DNA of 64,000 nucleotides from Eretmocerus hayati (Eukaryota; Arthropoda; Insecta; Hymenoptera; Aphelinidae): NCBI GenBank assembly GCA_029851415.1, contig CM056744.1, positions 103,635,338 to 103,699,337 of the forward strand, read 5' to 3'. Shown piece by piece: positions 1 to 11,270 of this stretch (position 1 is its first letter; each line of letters starts with the position of its first letter). The notes under the pieces were generated by a model. It saw only the letters and a program-made list of their open reading frames with translations, ran no database searches and was not told where the DNA came from. The position numbers and the translations under genes were made by a program.

Positions 1-105
1 CTGTTGCTCAAGCCGATTTCATCAGTAATTACCGGGAGCTAATTTCTTATAATTCATAGAGATCTTTTCTGATGCCAACGACACGGTCATTGAATGGCTT
101 TACCA

Positions 106-1483
106 AAAGACAGAAACAAATTGAGGTGATTTTTCTTGATTTTGGAGGACAAATATCTAGAGTAAAAACACTCTTATCTGATGTTGGAAACTACATTTGT
201 GACGTTTCGTCGACTAACAGTCGACCTCATCAGGCTGAAAATTTTACACAGAATCACAGTATAATTCATAACGACACACTAACTTCACGAGTAAGGATTG
301 CTTACCTAAACATTCAGAAAACAAATTTTACATCGCACAGAGTATTAAATGAATATCTGATGTGGGATTGTTGACCACATCGTGTCAGCTGTTGAGAGCG
401 AGCAGACGACTGAACAATAACATACATGAGCATATGTATAAATCGGGATCGGTATGTACATTGTGACAGATATACATGGGAAATACTCGCTCAGAGACGA
501 ACGCTTCCAAGAAAGTGCGCGACGACGAATCGTCGAGCACTTTAACACGGGCGTAATAGGCTGAATTAATGGGTTCCCGTGCACCTGCAATATCTCGGTG
601 ATTTCGCACAGTTTTCAGTTCGGATGACGAGCAATCTATAGTTGAAACGATAATCTTCGACTTGGCTGAGCAATAATTGTTTTAGATTCATAATTCATCG
701 GGTAATCGCGTGTGCACGCGGATAATTAGTTCTCAATAGGAAACTCAATGTTATGAATTTAAGAACGCGCTCGCGGAAGCAGAGCCAAGCACATATTACC
801 ATAATCACTGGGCCTATATATAAGACCCGAAAATGTAGCCGAGGGCACTTCTTCCGTAGCTCTTGACCAAGACGCATTTTATGTCAAAGACCATACTTGT
901 TGAGCATTAAACCACGTCAGCCACCTCATTCTATCGTCTCGTACAGTCATTTTCGAACCCAAAAGAACCCGCTCCCCCACAAAGATCATAACAACATATG
1001 TCATGCGGTGTATGTATAACAACGGTGGTAAGGTGGATGTCAATGTTATCTCATCATCTTACCGCCGTTATTATATATACACCGCATGACATATGTACAT
1101 ATCGATCCCGATTTATATGCTCATGTATGTTATTGTTCAGTCGTCTGCTCGCTCTAAACAACAGACACGACGTGGTCAACAATCCCACATCAGATATTTA
1201 TTTAATACTCTGTGCGATGTAAAATTTGTTTTTTGAATGTATAGGTAAGAAATCCTTACTCGTAAACTTAGTGTGTCGTTATGAATTATACTGTGATTCT
1301 GTGTAAAATTTTCAGCCTGATGAGGTCGACTGTTGGTCGACGAAACGTCGCAAATATAGTTTTCAACATCATATAAGAGTGTTTTTACTCTAGATATTTG
1401 TCCTCCAAGATCGAGAAAAATCACCTCAATTTGTTAATTGTCGGGGACGAGAAGCCTGTCTCAATATTTGAAAGACAGAAACA
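106..1483. mobile_element. Foldback DNA element with ~330-bp terminal inverted repeats
   Basis: The left arm (about 119-462) recurs in reverse complement at about 1092-1436 with roughly nine bases in ten matching. Both arms therefore show mirrored open frames, which are not genes. The interior (463-1091) has no recognisable transposase. A 13-bp direct repeat, AAAGACAGAAACA, lies just outside the left arm (106-118) and 35 bp beyond the right arm (1471-1483); it may be a target-site duplication or chance. A canonical TATATATAAG lies at about 816-825 on the plus strand, with no convincing frame downstream. The arms and mirrored layout are read directly; calling it a non-autonomous foldback transposon is inference, and its superfamily is not determinable. 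Confidence 0.75.
995..1095. repeat. Internal hairpin of the foldback element
   Basis: An inverted repeat of about 45-bp arms begins and ends with CATATGTCATGCGGTGTAT and its complement, around a short spacer. It sits beside the right arm of the larger foldback, giving a hairpin within a hairpin. Confidence 0.8.
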
Positions 1484-1685
1484 TCTAGCGAACAGCATTC
1501 TCTAATGCAAATAAGCTGCTATGAGAACTTTAGAAGAACGTCATCTGTGAAGAGACCTAGTTTTTTTGATCGGGATGAAATCGTCTTTGAAATCTAATTT
1601 GGCCACGTGAATGTTTAATAGGTGTGATCTCCAGAAACAAATCCTGTATTATATGCACATGAAAGATTCCTCTGTGAGTATGATG

Positions 1686-2066
1686 CTATTGAAACATACC
1701 AAATATTGGTTCTCGATACCTTGCCGGATCAGAGTCCCTGCTTGGTCCAGCTTCATACGAAAAAGGGATTCCCGACGGTATATCGACAGGTTCCGGTATC
1801 TTGGAAATTTCCTCGATGGAAGACCTTGATATCGCTGTATTTGATGATTGAACTCGTTTGCATACAGATAAATATTTCTTCAGCTCTTCAAATTTGGGTA
1901 AGGGTATATCTGCATGGTGAAAAATTTCGCAAATGAATATCCCCAATTCACGTTTAGCCCATAGTTGATCGGGTAACTTACTTTGTTCCGCAGGGATAGG
2001 AGTTGTATTCGCAGATAGAGCATTAATACGAAACACCAAAATTATCAAGAAGCCAGTCAGCTCCAT
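1686..2066 (-). CDS. Putative small secreted protein, family unknown
   Basis: The first in-frame ATG (complement of 2064-2066) opens a 126-codon frame ending in TAG. Residues 1-19 are a classic signal peptide: short polar start, hydrophobic core LTGFLIILVF, small residues ALSA before the mature start NTTPIP. The rest is hydrophilic with two cysteines and a proline/serine-rich C-terminus. I recognise no family. A TATA-like TATATATGGG lies 55-64 bp upstream and ATTAAA (complement of 1614-1619) lies about 70 bp past the stop, as for a short single-exon gene. Alternatively TTTCTTCCAG just before the ATG is a good splice acceptor, so this could be a second exon. Two out-of-frame ATGs lie 28-32 bp upstream. 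No transposon hallmark overlaps it. Frames of this size do arise by chance in 64 kb, so the signal peptide is the main support. Confidence 0.42.
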   Translation of the reverse strand: MELTGFLIILVFRINALSANTTPIPAEQSKLPDQLWAKRELGIFICEIFHHADIPLPKFEELKKYLSVCKRVQSSNTAISRSSIEEISKIPEPVDIPSGIPFSYEAGPSRDSDPARYREPIFGMFQ

Positions 2067-2120
2067 TGCTGGAAGAAATCCAATCTTGAGGTCATCATAC
2101 CGTTGTTTGAACACTTTAAG

Positions 2121-2130
2121 CCCATATATA
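2121..2130 (-). promoter_or_regulatory. Candidate TATA box for the secreted-protein frame
   Basis: TATATATGGG on the minus strand would place a start site near 2097 and give a 5' leader of about 30 nt before the ATG at 2066. No strong initiator is visible, so this is suggestive only. Confidence 0.3.
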
Positions 2131-2299
2131 CACGGTGGGCTCAAGAGGTCGGAAAGTCGAAAGTCAACGAAATGAGAAATTGTAGTGGGGTTTGATTCTG
2201 GGTGACTCCACGATCATTTTTCAGAGAGAATTGAAGGAATCTGTCAGTCGGTATTGAGATGGAATTCATTTTTTGATTTTCCCGTTGTGAAGTGTGTGA

Positions 2300-2695
2300 G
2301 AATTCGTCTCTTCCACGGTTTTCCGTCTTTCCATAATTTTACCGTGATGAGTCGCAAGGAATAAGCTCTATCCAATGATGTGTAGGATTTTTTTTTAGAT
2401 TTTTCGTAGATCTATGAAAAATGTCCTCATTCATCAAAAAAGGAAATGGGTAAACGGGAAACAGCTGCTGTGAGATTCTCAGATGAGAGGGAAATATCGC
2501 AGGACATGGAAATTCCTTCCTGAAATTGTTCTAATGACCTACGGTGGATCCAGTTCATCGATAAATCAGAGCATATCAACTCGTAGATTTCAAGAGATCT
2601 ACAAAAAACTAATCTACGCATTTTTCGATGAAAATCAGTCCTTCCTAGTTGTCAGAATCACGAAAAAGACGGAAAACCGTGGGAAGGATACATTT
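2300..2695. repeat. Imperfect inverted repeat, likely old palindromic element
   Basis: CACGGTTTTCCGTCTTT near 2311 recurs as its complement near 2660, with weaker similarity inside both arms (Tn tracts and GTAGATCT motifs). No target duplication and no coding content were found. The short outer match is clear; the full extent is uncertain. Confidence 0.45.
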
Positions 2696-2959
2696 TCACC
2701 AGCTCTCTCAGCGCCAAGCAGCTAGGGAAGATGCAAATCAGCTAGTGATATCTGATCCTGTCAGCTAACACGAACGGATTTCTACTGATTGAATAAGCTA
2801 TTACGGGAGGTGATATGCAATGATGTGTACCGCTCGGGGATGTTTTTCTTCGCGTTCTCTGCATCTCATGATAGATTTTTGACTCTGGTACTCATGGTCG
2901 TTCGATTCGTGCAGTGGGATGTATTTTATCATCCGATCCTCAAGTCGCTGTGATGTCCA

Positions 2960-3500
2960 GGATGTGGGCCGACCTTTATAGAGTTATATGCCCTGAATGT
3001 GGGCCACCCTCCATAGATCTATAGAGAGTGACCCACATTCAAGACATAGGTGGCCCACATTCGGGGCATATGGTGTTATAGGAGGTGGCTCACATTTATG
3101 ACATGAGTAGCCCACATTCGGGACATGGGTGGCCCGCATTTGGGGCATGTATAGCTCTGTGGAGAGTGGCCTTTATTCAGGATCTGGGTTTCCCTCATTC
3201 AGGGCATGTAATGTTTTAAAGGGTGGCCCACATTCGAGGCATACAATGTCATAGAGGGTAGCCTACATTCGGGACAAGGGTGACCCACATTCGGGGCATG
3301 TAGCTCTGTGAAGGGTAGCCCACATTCAGGGCGTGGGTGGCCCGCATTCGAGGCATGTAGCTCTGTGGAGGGTAGCCGACATTTGGGGCATGTAGCTGTG
3401 TGGAGAGTGGCCCTTATTCAGGACATGGGTGGCCCACATTCAGAGTCTGTAGTGTTATAGAGGGTGGCCCACATTCGGGACAACTGTGGCCCTAATTTGG
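2960..3500. repeat. Degenerate minisatellite, GTGGCCCACATTC unit
   Basis: More than a dozen diverged copies of GTGGCCCACATTCGGGGCAT occur, many followed by GTAGCTCTGTGGAG. Unit length varies (about 22-55 bp) because the core is repeated with or without that tail. There is no coding potential. Confidence 0.85.
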
Positions 3501-4055
3501 AGTCTTCGATCACTCAATTGCGGAACTACGTGCCCAACTGCACAGGTGAGTCAGAGTCAGAAGAGGTGAAAATCAAGTAAAGTGTGTGTATGGATACAAA
3601 CATCCAATAAGGAAACGACACTAAACGATGACGTCTCCTTTCCACGATGACAAGTACCCGCGAAACATAAAAAGATAGGCGAACCCTGGTATTCGCGACC
3701 CCGGTATTCGCGATCCCCGCATATACGCGGTTACCGAATCGTGGACAATGCCCCGTATTCGCGGTAATTTGCCCCGGTATTCGCGGTTCGACGATTCAAG
3801 TACGTTAATTTAGTAGAGTCGAGAGATGTTTTTATTCTTATTCCTGTATGTAAAATCATCGAACCTGGTTGCAAATCATGATCACGCGTGACGAAACCGA
3901 CAATTACGATCTACCACCTCGTCAATACAAAGACAGTTGCTAGTTTCACGGTGGTCAACATCCAGGCTACTGTTGTTTTAAAAATTTGTTGTTGTTTAGT
4001 TATTGAGGTTGGGTGGATCAAGCTGCTGCAGCATTTGGAATTCAATTGTATAATA

Positions 4056-4283
4056 ATGGCTCCACCAAAGAAAAGTTTAGGGAAGATTGAAAAGAAGAGA
4101 TCGAAAAAAGTCATGGACATCGCTACAAAATTAAAGATTCTGGATTTGTTGGAGGAAGGTGAAAAAGTTAGTGTGCTTGCCAGGAGATACGATGTCAACG
4201 AATCCACGATTCGTTCGATTCGTGATGACGAACTCGAGATTCGGGAAGCTGCAAGTCACTTAGGTGCCCATGGAAAATATTAA
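4056..4283 (+). pseudogene. Tigger transposase N-terminus (CENP-B/psq helix-turn-helix)
   Basis: This 75-codon frame starts MAPPKKSLGKIEKKRSKK, a basic leader, and continues with the CENP-B-N type helix-turn-helix: KILDLLEEGEKVSVLARRYD, then VNESTIRSIRDDE at about residues 42-54. A stop follows where a full transposase would continue. The next 50 bp still resemble the following segment (LSKWKI), so the break is a nonsense change rather than a deletion point. In intact relatives this domain binds the element ends. Confidence 0.85.
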
Positions 4284-4333
4284 AAGATCGCTCGCAGAGA
4301 AAGTGTTATCAAAATGGAAAATCTTCTGATTGT

Positions 4334-4591
4334 ATGGGTACAAGACATGATTCAGAAAGAAATTCAGGAGACATTACTGAATCTTCATTCTCCACGAGAG
4401 CCTTGGCTGAGATTTTGAATGCGGTACAAAACGCAATAGATGAAGCATTTGATAAAGATCCAATACTGACTCGGAGCCTGAAGTTCAAACAAGATTGTGA
4501 ATTGGCTTTGTTACCTTATAGGGAATTATACAGAGATTTCATAAGAAGGTCAAGACAGACACGCATGACCGACTTTCTTGCTAAAACATAA
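4334..4591 (+). pseudogene. Tigger transposase C-terminal tail
   Basis: It ends SLKFKQDCELALLPYRELYR and then RQTRMTDFLAKT, matching the usual C-terminus of Tigger transposases (a helical stretch with YRELY followed by a TxxxFF-like end). It lies in a different frame from the N-terminal piece. The DDE catalytic domain expected between them, some 250-300 residues, is absent. Confidence 0.75.
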
Positions 4592-4979
4592 TCTTTTAGA
4601 TCTATTTTACTCAATATTTACAAACAAACATTATGTTTCTGATCATTTATAATTAGGAGACACATTTTTGTACGAAATAAACATTTTGGAACTCTTTAAT
4701 GACCCCAAGGATTTGATTTTCAGTCAATGATTTCTGACTCTGCGTGATTTTTGGAACGGTACCCCCCATTTCCCATAAGCCATATACCCCGGTATTCGCG
4801 ATTTTCGTATTCGCGGTACTTTTCAGGAACCAATTAACCGCGAATACCGGGGTTTGCCTGTATCTTGACCTCCATATGATACTTATGTTGTCGTCATATT
4901 AGACCCCCTCCCATCATATCTCCTTAAATCCAATGCTGATCACGACACACGCACGTATACGGTACACTCGCAAATATCG

Positions 4980-5185
4980 TTTAGCTGAAAAATCAGCTAT
5001 ATTAGCTGAGGAATGAGCTATATTAGTTGATTGAATCAGCTATTACAAGCTGATATCTCAGTTGACGGAGTTTCACTGACACAAATAGCTACTGTAGCTG
5101 AGTTTCAGCGATATTAGCTGATTTTCAGCTACAATTACTGATTTGTAGCTGATTGTGATCAGCTGTATAGGACCTCCCGTGACAC
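4980..5185. repeat. AGCTGA/TCAGCT motif cluster
   Basis: About fifteen short copies of (A)GCTGA or its complement TCAGCT occur in 200 bp, with no fixed period. The right edge contains ACCTCCCGTGACAC, whose complement partly matches CTATTACGGGAGGTGAT near 2798, before the Tigger element. This could be the edge of an older element that the Tigger copy entered, but that link is weak. Confidence 0.4.
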
Positions 5186-5189
5186 GAAT

Positions 5190-7004
5190 TGAGTAAATAT
5201 CCAACGAAAATGCCGCATTTATCTGTGATTTAGTCTGGAGTTGTCGATAATATATTCATGTTGGTATTGAATCCCGGATTTGTGGAGTTTTTCGCTAAAA
5301 TTATCGATTTAAGCTTCATTTAGTGTTTGCTGATTCGCTCAGTAGTTTGACGACCCATGGGAGTGATAGCTGATATTCAAGCCATATATTAGCTGCTTGA
5401 TGCTGAGCCAGCACCTTTCATGATGAGAAAATGAGAAAATTCGACTTCATTTCAAAATCCACCGCCGAATTTTGTTGATTGTTGTTGGGAAATGATCGCA
5501 GGGGATACCTGGAATCGAGTCCCACAAAAATTCCTTTGACTTTCGACTTTCCACACTTCCAGGCCCACCATGTACAGTAGTTGTGTATATTTCGGAATAT
5601 TCAGTGACAATGAAATGATACAATATATTATCATGCGGAATAATGTAACAATTGAAATGTCAAACTTTTTCTGAACATGAAATTCGGAAAAAGTTTTTAT
5701 GAACAAACAAATTCTCACGCGGGAATGAGTGAGTCTCTGGTTCGATTAGCAGATTTCGATTCTCCAAATCCTATATTGACAACCTTGGGTTCTAGATATC
5801 AATATGAAGAGCCCGAGTATCGTAGGTAGCAGCCATCCAAAATTCATGGAACTAGGGCACTTAATGTTAATCGTGCATTCTAGTTCGACTATACTATTTT
5901 ACGTGAAGGAGTAGATCTGCGTGAGGTCTGTTCCCACGCAGCTGATATTTTGATGAATTAATAATCTCTATTACATATTTGTCATACACATATTCATGAG
6001 AGTTCAATAAAATATCAATAAGGTACATGAATTCTAAGTTCAAATCTTGACTCCATCATCCTGCTTTCCCTACACTGATCGTTCAATTGTACAGTATCAT
6101 CATTTCAATACCTATCACTCCTGGATAATATTATTCGTCCAAAAGTGTACTCCCTATAAACACTGCGCATTGCGATGGTGCATGGAAAAAATAGCATAGC
6201 TTACCTCAAAAATTTATGAGCTGTCAGAGGCCGGGGAGCGTCTATCTTGACTGCAAAATCTTGGAATTATCTAGGTTTAGACCTCTCTATACCACTCTTT
6301 TCCACTACCAACATACAGTATGATCTACATGATAACGGTGAATTTTTTGAGAATCGTCATGACGGAGACACTTGAACACATTTTCAAGCAAATATGAGAA
6401 GATTGTAATGCAAATCAAGTTTTATCCCTCATTTTACTCTGAACCTCAGGTTAGATTGAAAAAGAAGTTGTAAGGATGACACTTTTATCATCTTCAAGTA
6501 GAACAAGTGGTTACGTTTGAGTAGGATGTTGGTAGTTGTCATTCATTCAATTTTTGAGTGTAACAGATGTGAAAGAGCACACATGACGGGAAAGAGTATG
6601 TGCACTATTAGACTCTTGATAAGCGGTTGGATAGATTTATTTCAGTACTCTAAATTCTGTGGTTAGCACTTCGAAGTATCGACTCATATCTTGTTTTAGA
6701 CACACCCGCTCTTTGGAAGAACATGATTTGTTTCAGCATATGAATCTATGTAAGGATTATAGTTTTGTATCATTCTTGGTTGATAGAAAGGAAAAATCGA
6801 TGGATTCCTCAATTTGCAAGTGAAACAAAGTTTACCAAGGAATGTATCGTATCATCCATGAATGAATTCTATGCGAGGATGGAAGAGAATGGCACCAAAA
6901 ATCTATTCACGTTCAATGGGGACCGTGTATTTGGGCGTAGTTCTGGGGACGATTTGTTACAGAAAGACACTACATGAAGCTAGTATGCATACCCACAAGA
7001 TGGG
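5190..7004. other. No gene or repeat recognised
   Basis: AT-rich unique-looking sequence with only short stop-bounded frames. No splice-bounded exon, RNA gene or element end could be supported. Confidence 0.6.
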
Positions 7005-7303
7005 CCCATGGCATCCGGGCCATCAATCTCCCCCAAGCTCTTTTTACAGCTTTGTACTGTCGAGAAGATGAAGAATCCAGAGTAACTTCGTCAAATGGGC
7101 CTCCTGTCCAGAGTTACAGCCACTGGGATTAAAATTGCTCATAGAGGCCCGTGTTGAGGAGTGATATATATACTGGCGATGCTTACGTTTTTGCTCGTAG
7201 CTCTGGACAGGAAACCCGTTTGACGGAATTACTGTAGTTTCTTCATATTCTATACCAAACTGTGAAAATATTTTGGGGACGATTGGCGACCCGGATCCCA
7301 TTG
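7005..7303. mobile_element. Palindromic MITE, family A, copy 1
   Basis: The two halves are imperfect inverted repeats over nearly the whole ~300 bp; both contain GTCAAAYGGGYYTCCTGTCC and a GAAGAA-type segment toward the outer end. The centre holds an AT-rich TATATATA spacer. A second diverged copy of the same size lies at 14334-14637, which defines this as a family. No coding sequence and no certain target duplication were seen. Confidence 0.78.
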
Positions 7304-8866
7304 TCCTCCTCTGCGAGTGGCATAGGATTTCTTATCTAAAAAATTGATCAATAAGCTCCTGGGAAAGAGTCGTCTACAAGAATCTTCGTATGGTCCAGAG
7401 CCAACTTGTCCTCAATTTTTAGGGAAATTTATTCCATTCTAGAAAAATGTTATGATGCTTCTATCTCCAAGGTAGTAACTGCCATACACAGGTACCACCG
7501 TTTTCCTCCAAATTGAGACAAATTGTTTCGAGGTGATAGATGTGATGCAGGTATAGAGGCCTGTACAGCCGCCCCCCCCCGGTCATTTAGCAAAAATTAT
7601 AAGGAATCAGTAAGTGTTTAAACAGCGTATGAACACTCAAAATGTGAACAAACGCTTGTGAACTGGCCGTTCCGTTCCCCGCTAAACAGCTGATTGCGGC
7701 TCATCGTTAGGTTGTTATATCTGTCAATAATATCCATGTGCCAGCTTAGTTTTTTAAGCTCCGAGTGCTATAGTAAAAGATCGAATCCATATAAGATCAG
7801 GTAGTGAAAATACTTGAGGTCACGGATTTCCATATATAATTCCAGAGATGGGGTGATTCGACACGTTTTTGTTGTTTGTCCAAAATCTGCCTCTAGTCAA
7901 AGCTGTGCGCAATTCAAGTTGGTGGTCGGAAAATAAAATTTCTGTGAAACTGGCATCTTCAAGTCGGTGAAAACATAATCATCCGAGGGCTGCTTAATAT
8001 TTTCCATCGGAACTTGTGGTATTCAGTTGGTAGGCAAATTATACATCGAAAATCATCATGAAAATAGGGAATCCAACGAGCGTTTTGGAACAAACTCGTT
8101 TTCCATGTAAAATCATCAAAACTGGATATCTTGCGTGCCAAATCCTCTATTTGACTGAACTTTCTTCCGAAGATTTTATAAGATACTAGGAATATGGTGA
8201 AATTATTTTGTTTGGCGCTATGGGTTGAATGTAAACGGCGCTGTCTATTTCTCCCGGGGGGAATTTTTCTTGCCATTCGTCCAACTCTTAGCGAGTTGAT
8301 ACACCAAAGTGCAACACGGACTAGTGAGTCGTGGTAGTGACCAATTTTTAGATATCCGAACCCTCATTCCAACGCTGGAGAGAACTATTTTTGACACCTG
8401 AGGTCATGCGTGGCATCACGGGATATAGAGACTTTGGTGTTTTTTAGTTGATCTGTAGGATTTTGTCGGAGCTGAACTCATTGTGGGTCAGAATCAAGAT
8501 ATCTGTAGTGAAATAGGTTGGTTTACCATCTTCCTCCACAACGATTGGTTTGGTAGTGCACATGAATCATCCACGACCATTGAGATGTCCCGATTTCTTA
8601 TGCACGCATCCAAAGAATATCTACCATAACTCTGAATCTACATTTCTCTGAATACAATATGTAACTGGGGATTTTTCTGGGGTCAAGAAATCAGGGTTTA
8701 GATCCATTTGAAGACTTTGGAGACAGCGTTTGATCTAGTGACATAGATATATTGAAACCATATTTACAAATAGTCATAAATGATGAATAGTCAAAAGAAA
8801 TCTGATATTCATCACGAACGTGTGTATTACAAATGCGGTCTAACCCAATGAACGGTGGATACATGG
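7304..8866. other. No gene recognised
   Basis: AT-rich sequence with a C10 run at 7571-7580. Short frames only; no element ends or exon signals found. Confidence 0.55.
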
Positions 8867-10658
8867 TATATGATGAATTTCACGCTAAAGCGACCTACGG
8901 GAAGGGGTCATCTCTCAGAATCATTTTTAACCTTTTTCATTCGATTCTATGGCCGAAAATAGGAACTTTGGACGACCTATGGGGCCCAAAAAAAATTTCT
9001 CCTCTCCATTGCACGCACGTCCGTCAACAGACCGAAAATTTATCGTGTAAAAATCGATGCTCTTTTATTCACGAAAATGAGAATATTTCGAGTTTTTGGA
9101 AAGCTATCGATTTGCGGGTTGCGGCATCTGAAAGGGCATCAAAAAACCTATCAAAAACGTTGTCGGAAATTCCTCCTCTGTGATTTGGGAGCCTACTAGA
9201 GGCAAAAGAGTGTTTTTCACTAAAATGTTGATCTCTCAAAGAGCCATTCTTTTTATTTTTTCATAATCATATATTTGACGTAAAATTTTGCATTCTTTCC
9301 AAAAAAATGGGTTTCAGAGAAGTTTGCGGCGATCCAAGTGACTTATGAGCCATTTTTTGAAAATTCGATTTTTTTGGTTTCAGAAAAAGGCGATTTTCTG
9401 CACATGCGCACAAACGTAGACTTTTGGCGCCACTTTCAATGGAAAGCTGACAAAATTTCCTGTGAAATGACTACCCGCAAAGTTGAAATTCATGCACTGA
9501 AACGCGATCTGCAAGGATTAATTATGTCGAATCAAAATCACATGAAAATTCAGCCCATTAACGCCTTCGTGGCGCCTGCTGAGATGACACATTCACGAGA
9601 TCTTCTCGGGACTCAATTTTGAGTACGAAATTGACCTGAAAAAAATTTGGACCACATGGTTTCAACGTAAAATTGTATAAACTTTCAGAATATGCGATGA
9701 AAAACCCCGTTTGAGGCGAACCCGAGGTGCTACATTCAATTTTTCGCAATTTTGAATGTAAAATATCGTATTTCCTGGCAAAAAATTGAATTTAGCACCT
9801 CGGGTTCGCCTCAAACGGGGGTTTTCATCGAAAATTTTGAAAGTTCATACAATTTCACGTTGAAACCATGTGATCCGAATTTTTCTCAGGTCGATTTCGT
9901 ACTCAAAATTGAGTCCCGAGAAGATCTCGTGAATGTGTCATCTCAGCAGGCGCCACGAAGGCGTTAATGGGCTGAATTTTCATGTGATTTTGATTCAACA
10001 TAATTAATCCTTGCAGATCGCGTTTCAGTGCATGAATTTCAACTTTGCGGGGAGTCATCTTATAGGAAATTTTGTCAGCTTTCCATTGGAAGTGGCGCCA
10101 AAAGTCTACGTTTGTGCGCATGCGCAGGAAATCGACTTTTTCTGAAACCGAAAAAATCGAATTTTCAAAAAATGGCTCATAAGTCACTTGGATCGCCCCA
10201 AACTTCTCTGAAACCCATTTTTTTGAAAAGAACGCAAAATTTTACGTCAAATATATGATTATGAAGAAATAAAAAGAATGGCTCTTTGAGAGATCAACAT
10301 TTTAGTGAAAAACACTCTTTTCCTCCAGGAGGCCCCCAAATCACAGAGAAGGAATTTGCGACAACGTTTTCGATAGGTTTTTTGATGCCCTTTCAGATGC
10401 CGCAACCAGCAAATCGATAGCTATTCAAAAACTCGGAATATTCCCATTTTCGTGAATGGAAGAGCATCGATTTTTACACGATAAATTTTCGGTCTGTTGA
10501 CGGATGTGCGTGCAATGGAGAGGAGAAATTTTTTTTGGGCCCCATAGGTGGTCCGAAGTTTCTATTTCGGGCCATAGAATCAAATGAAAAAGGTTAAAAG
10601 AATCCCACAGATGACCCCTTCCCGTAGGTTGCTTTGGCGTAAAATTCATCATATGCTA
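8867..10658. mobile_element. 1.8-kb palindrome with two ~878-bp arms
   Basis: Left arm 8867-9744 and right arm 9780-10658 are reverse complements at well over 90% identity by eye, separated by only ~35 bp (9745-9779). Arm lengths agree within a base or two. Frames of 94-116 codons appear twice, once per arm in opposite directions, because of the symmetry. One, beginning MTYEPFFENSIF, is open in both arms with a few substitutions and resembles nothing I know. No transposase is present and no clear flanking duplication was found. The palindrome is certain; its status as a mobile foldback element is inference. Confidence 0.85.
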
Positions 10659-10659
10659 G

Positions 10660-11220
10660 TACGGATTACTATAAAGACATGGAGGAGCTCGAGGAGCTCC
10701 CTCCGGGTCAAGTGCGGGGGCATATCCGGTGTGTGGGGTTCGACTCCTGGAGCTCCCAGGAAGCTGACAAGGGTGTATGATTCTACTGCGGCGGAGGAGC
10801 TCCCTCCGGGCCGAAAGTGTGTGTCTGAGTGACGGTGTCGCGGTCAAGGACTGGTACGACTCTTGGCACTCCTAAGAAGTCGTCAACTGGATGTTTTCAT
10901 CTGTCCCTGAAGCTCCTATGAACAAAGAAGAGTTGCCAGCTGCAAGACTCTAGAGCCATCTCTTGGACCAGAGCTCCCGATGCCCAGAGAAGCGCGTGAG
11001 TTCGTTGCTCGGTGCAGACTGATTCGTTCGAAGCGCTCGTCGGGTGGATGTCACTGCTGGCAGGGGTTCTGCTCGCGAACGGTGTATTTGAAACAACCAT
11101 CTGGCGGCAAAGGGTCGAATTACGCTGGCTGCTTGATGATTGAAGCGCGGGCACCGGAGCTACACTGGTATCATAGCGAAGGGGCCCGTCGCACCCCCCT
11201 CTTCTTTTGGAGAGTGAAGT
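10660..11220. other. GC-rich patch with repeated GGAGGAGCTCCCTCCGGG
   Basis: Base composition jumps well above the AT-rich surroundings. GAGGAGCTCCCTCCGGG occurs near 10690 and again near 10794, each followed by a segment with a CTGG/AAG-type ending, so this may be a ~105-bp tandem duplication. GGTTCGACTCC near 10738 resembles a tRNA B box, but the bases around it do not form a T-stem, so no tRNA is called. It abuts the right end of the large palindrome. It could be a retroelement fragment; no protein is recognisable. Confidence 0.45.
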
Positions 11221-11270
11221 TCAATTCAAATTATGAAGATGTAATTTTATCGGTCTTTGCGAGTTGAAGT

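Larger units (their letters stand above)
3678..4860 (+). mobile_element. Tigger/pogo-type DNA transposon, internally deleted
   Basis: Flanking TA dinucleotides (3676-3677 and 4861-4862) bracket inverted ends reading AGGCGAACCCTGGTATTCGC on the left and, complemented, CAGGCAAACCCCGGTATTCG on the right. Extra CCCGGTATTCGCG motifs sit just inside both ends. Inside are the DNA-binding N-terminus and the C-terminal tail of a Tigger/jerky-type transposase, with the catalytic DDE region between them missing. AATAAA at 4676 could be the old poly(A) signal. Tigger elements insert at TA and carry a CENP-B-like helix-turn-helix, so family and deletion are both well supported. The element must have depended on a transposase supplied elsewhere. 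Confidence 0.88.

Noticed and set aside
9338..10187. 94-codon frames in both directions as possible genes
   Set aside because: They mirror each other because of the palindrome; no domain or exon signal supports translation.
10738..10748. tRNA-like B box GGTTCGACTCC
   Set aside because: The flanking bases do not form a T-stem and no A box is at the right distance, so no tRNA gene.
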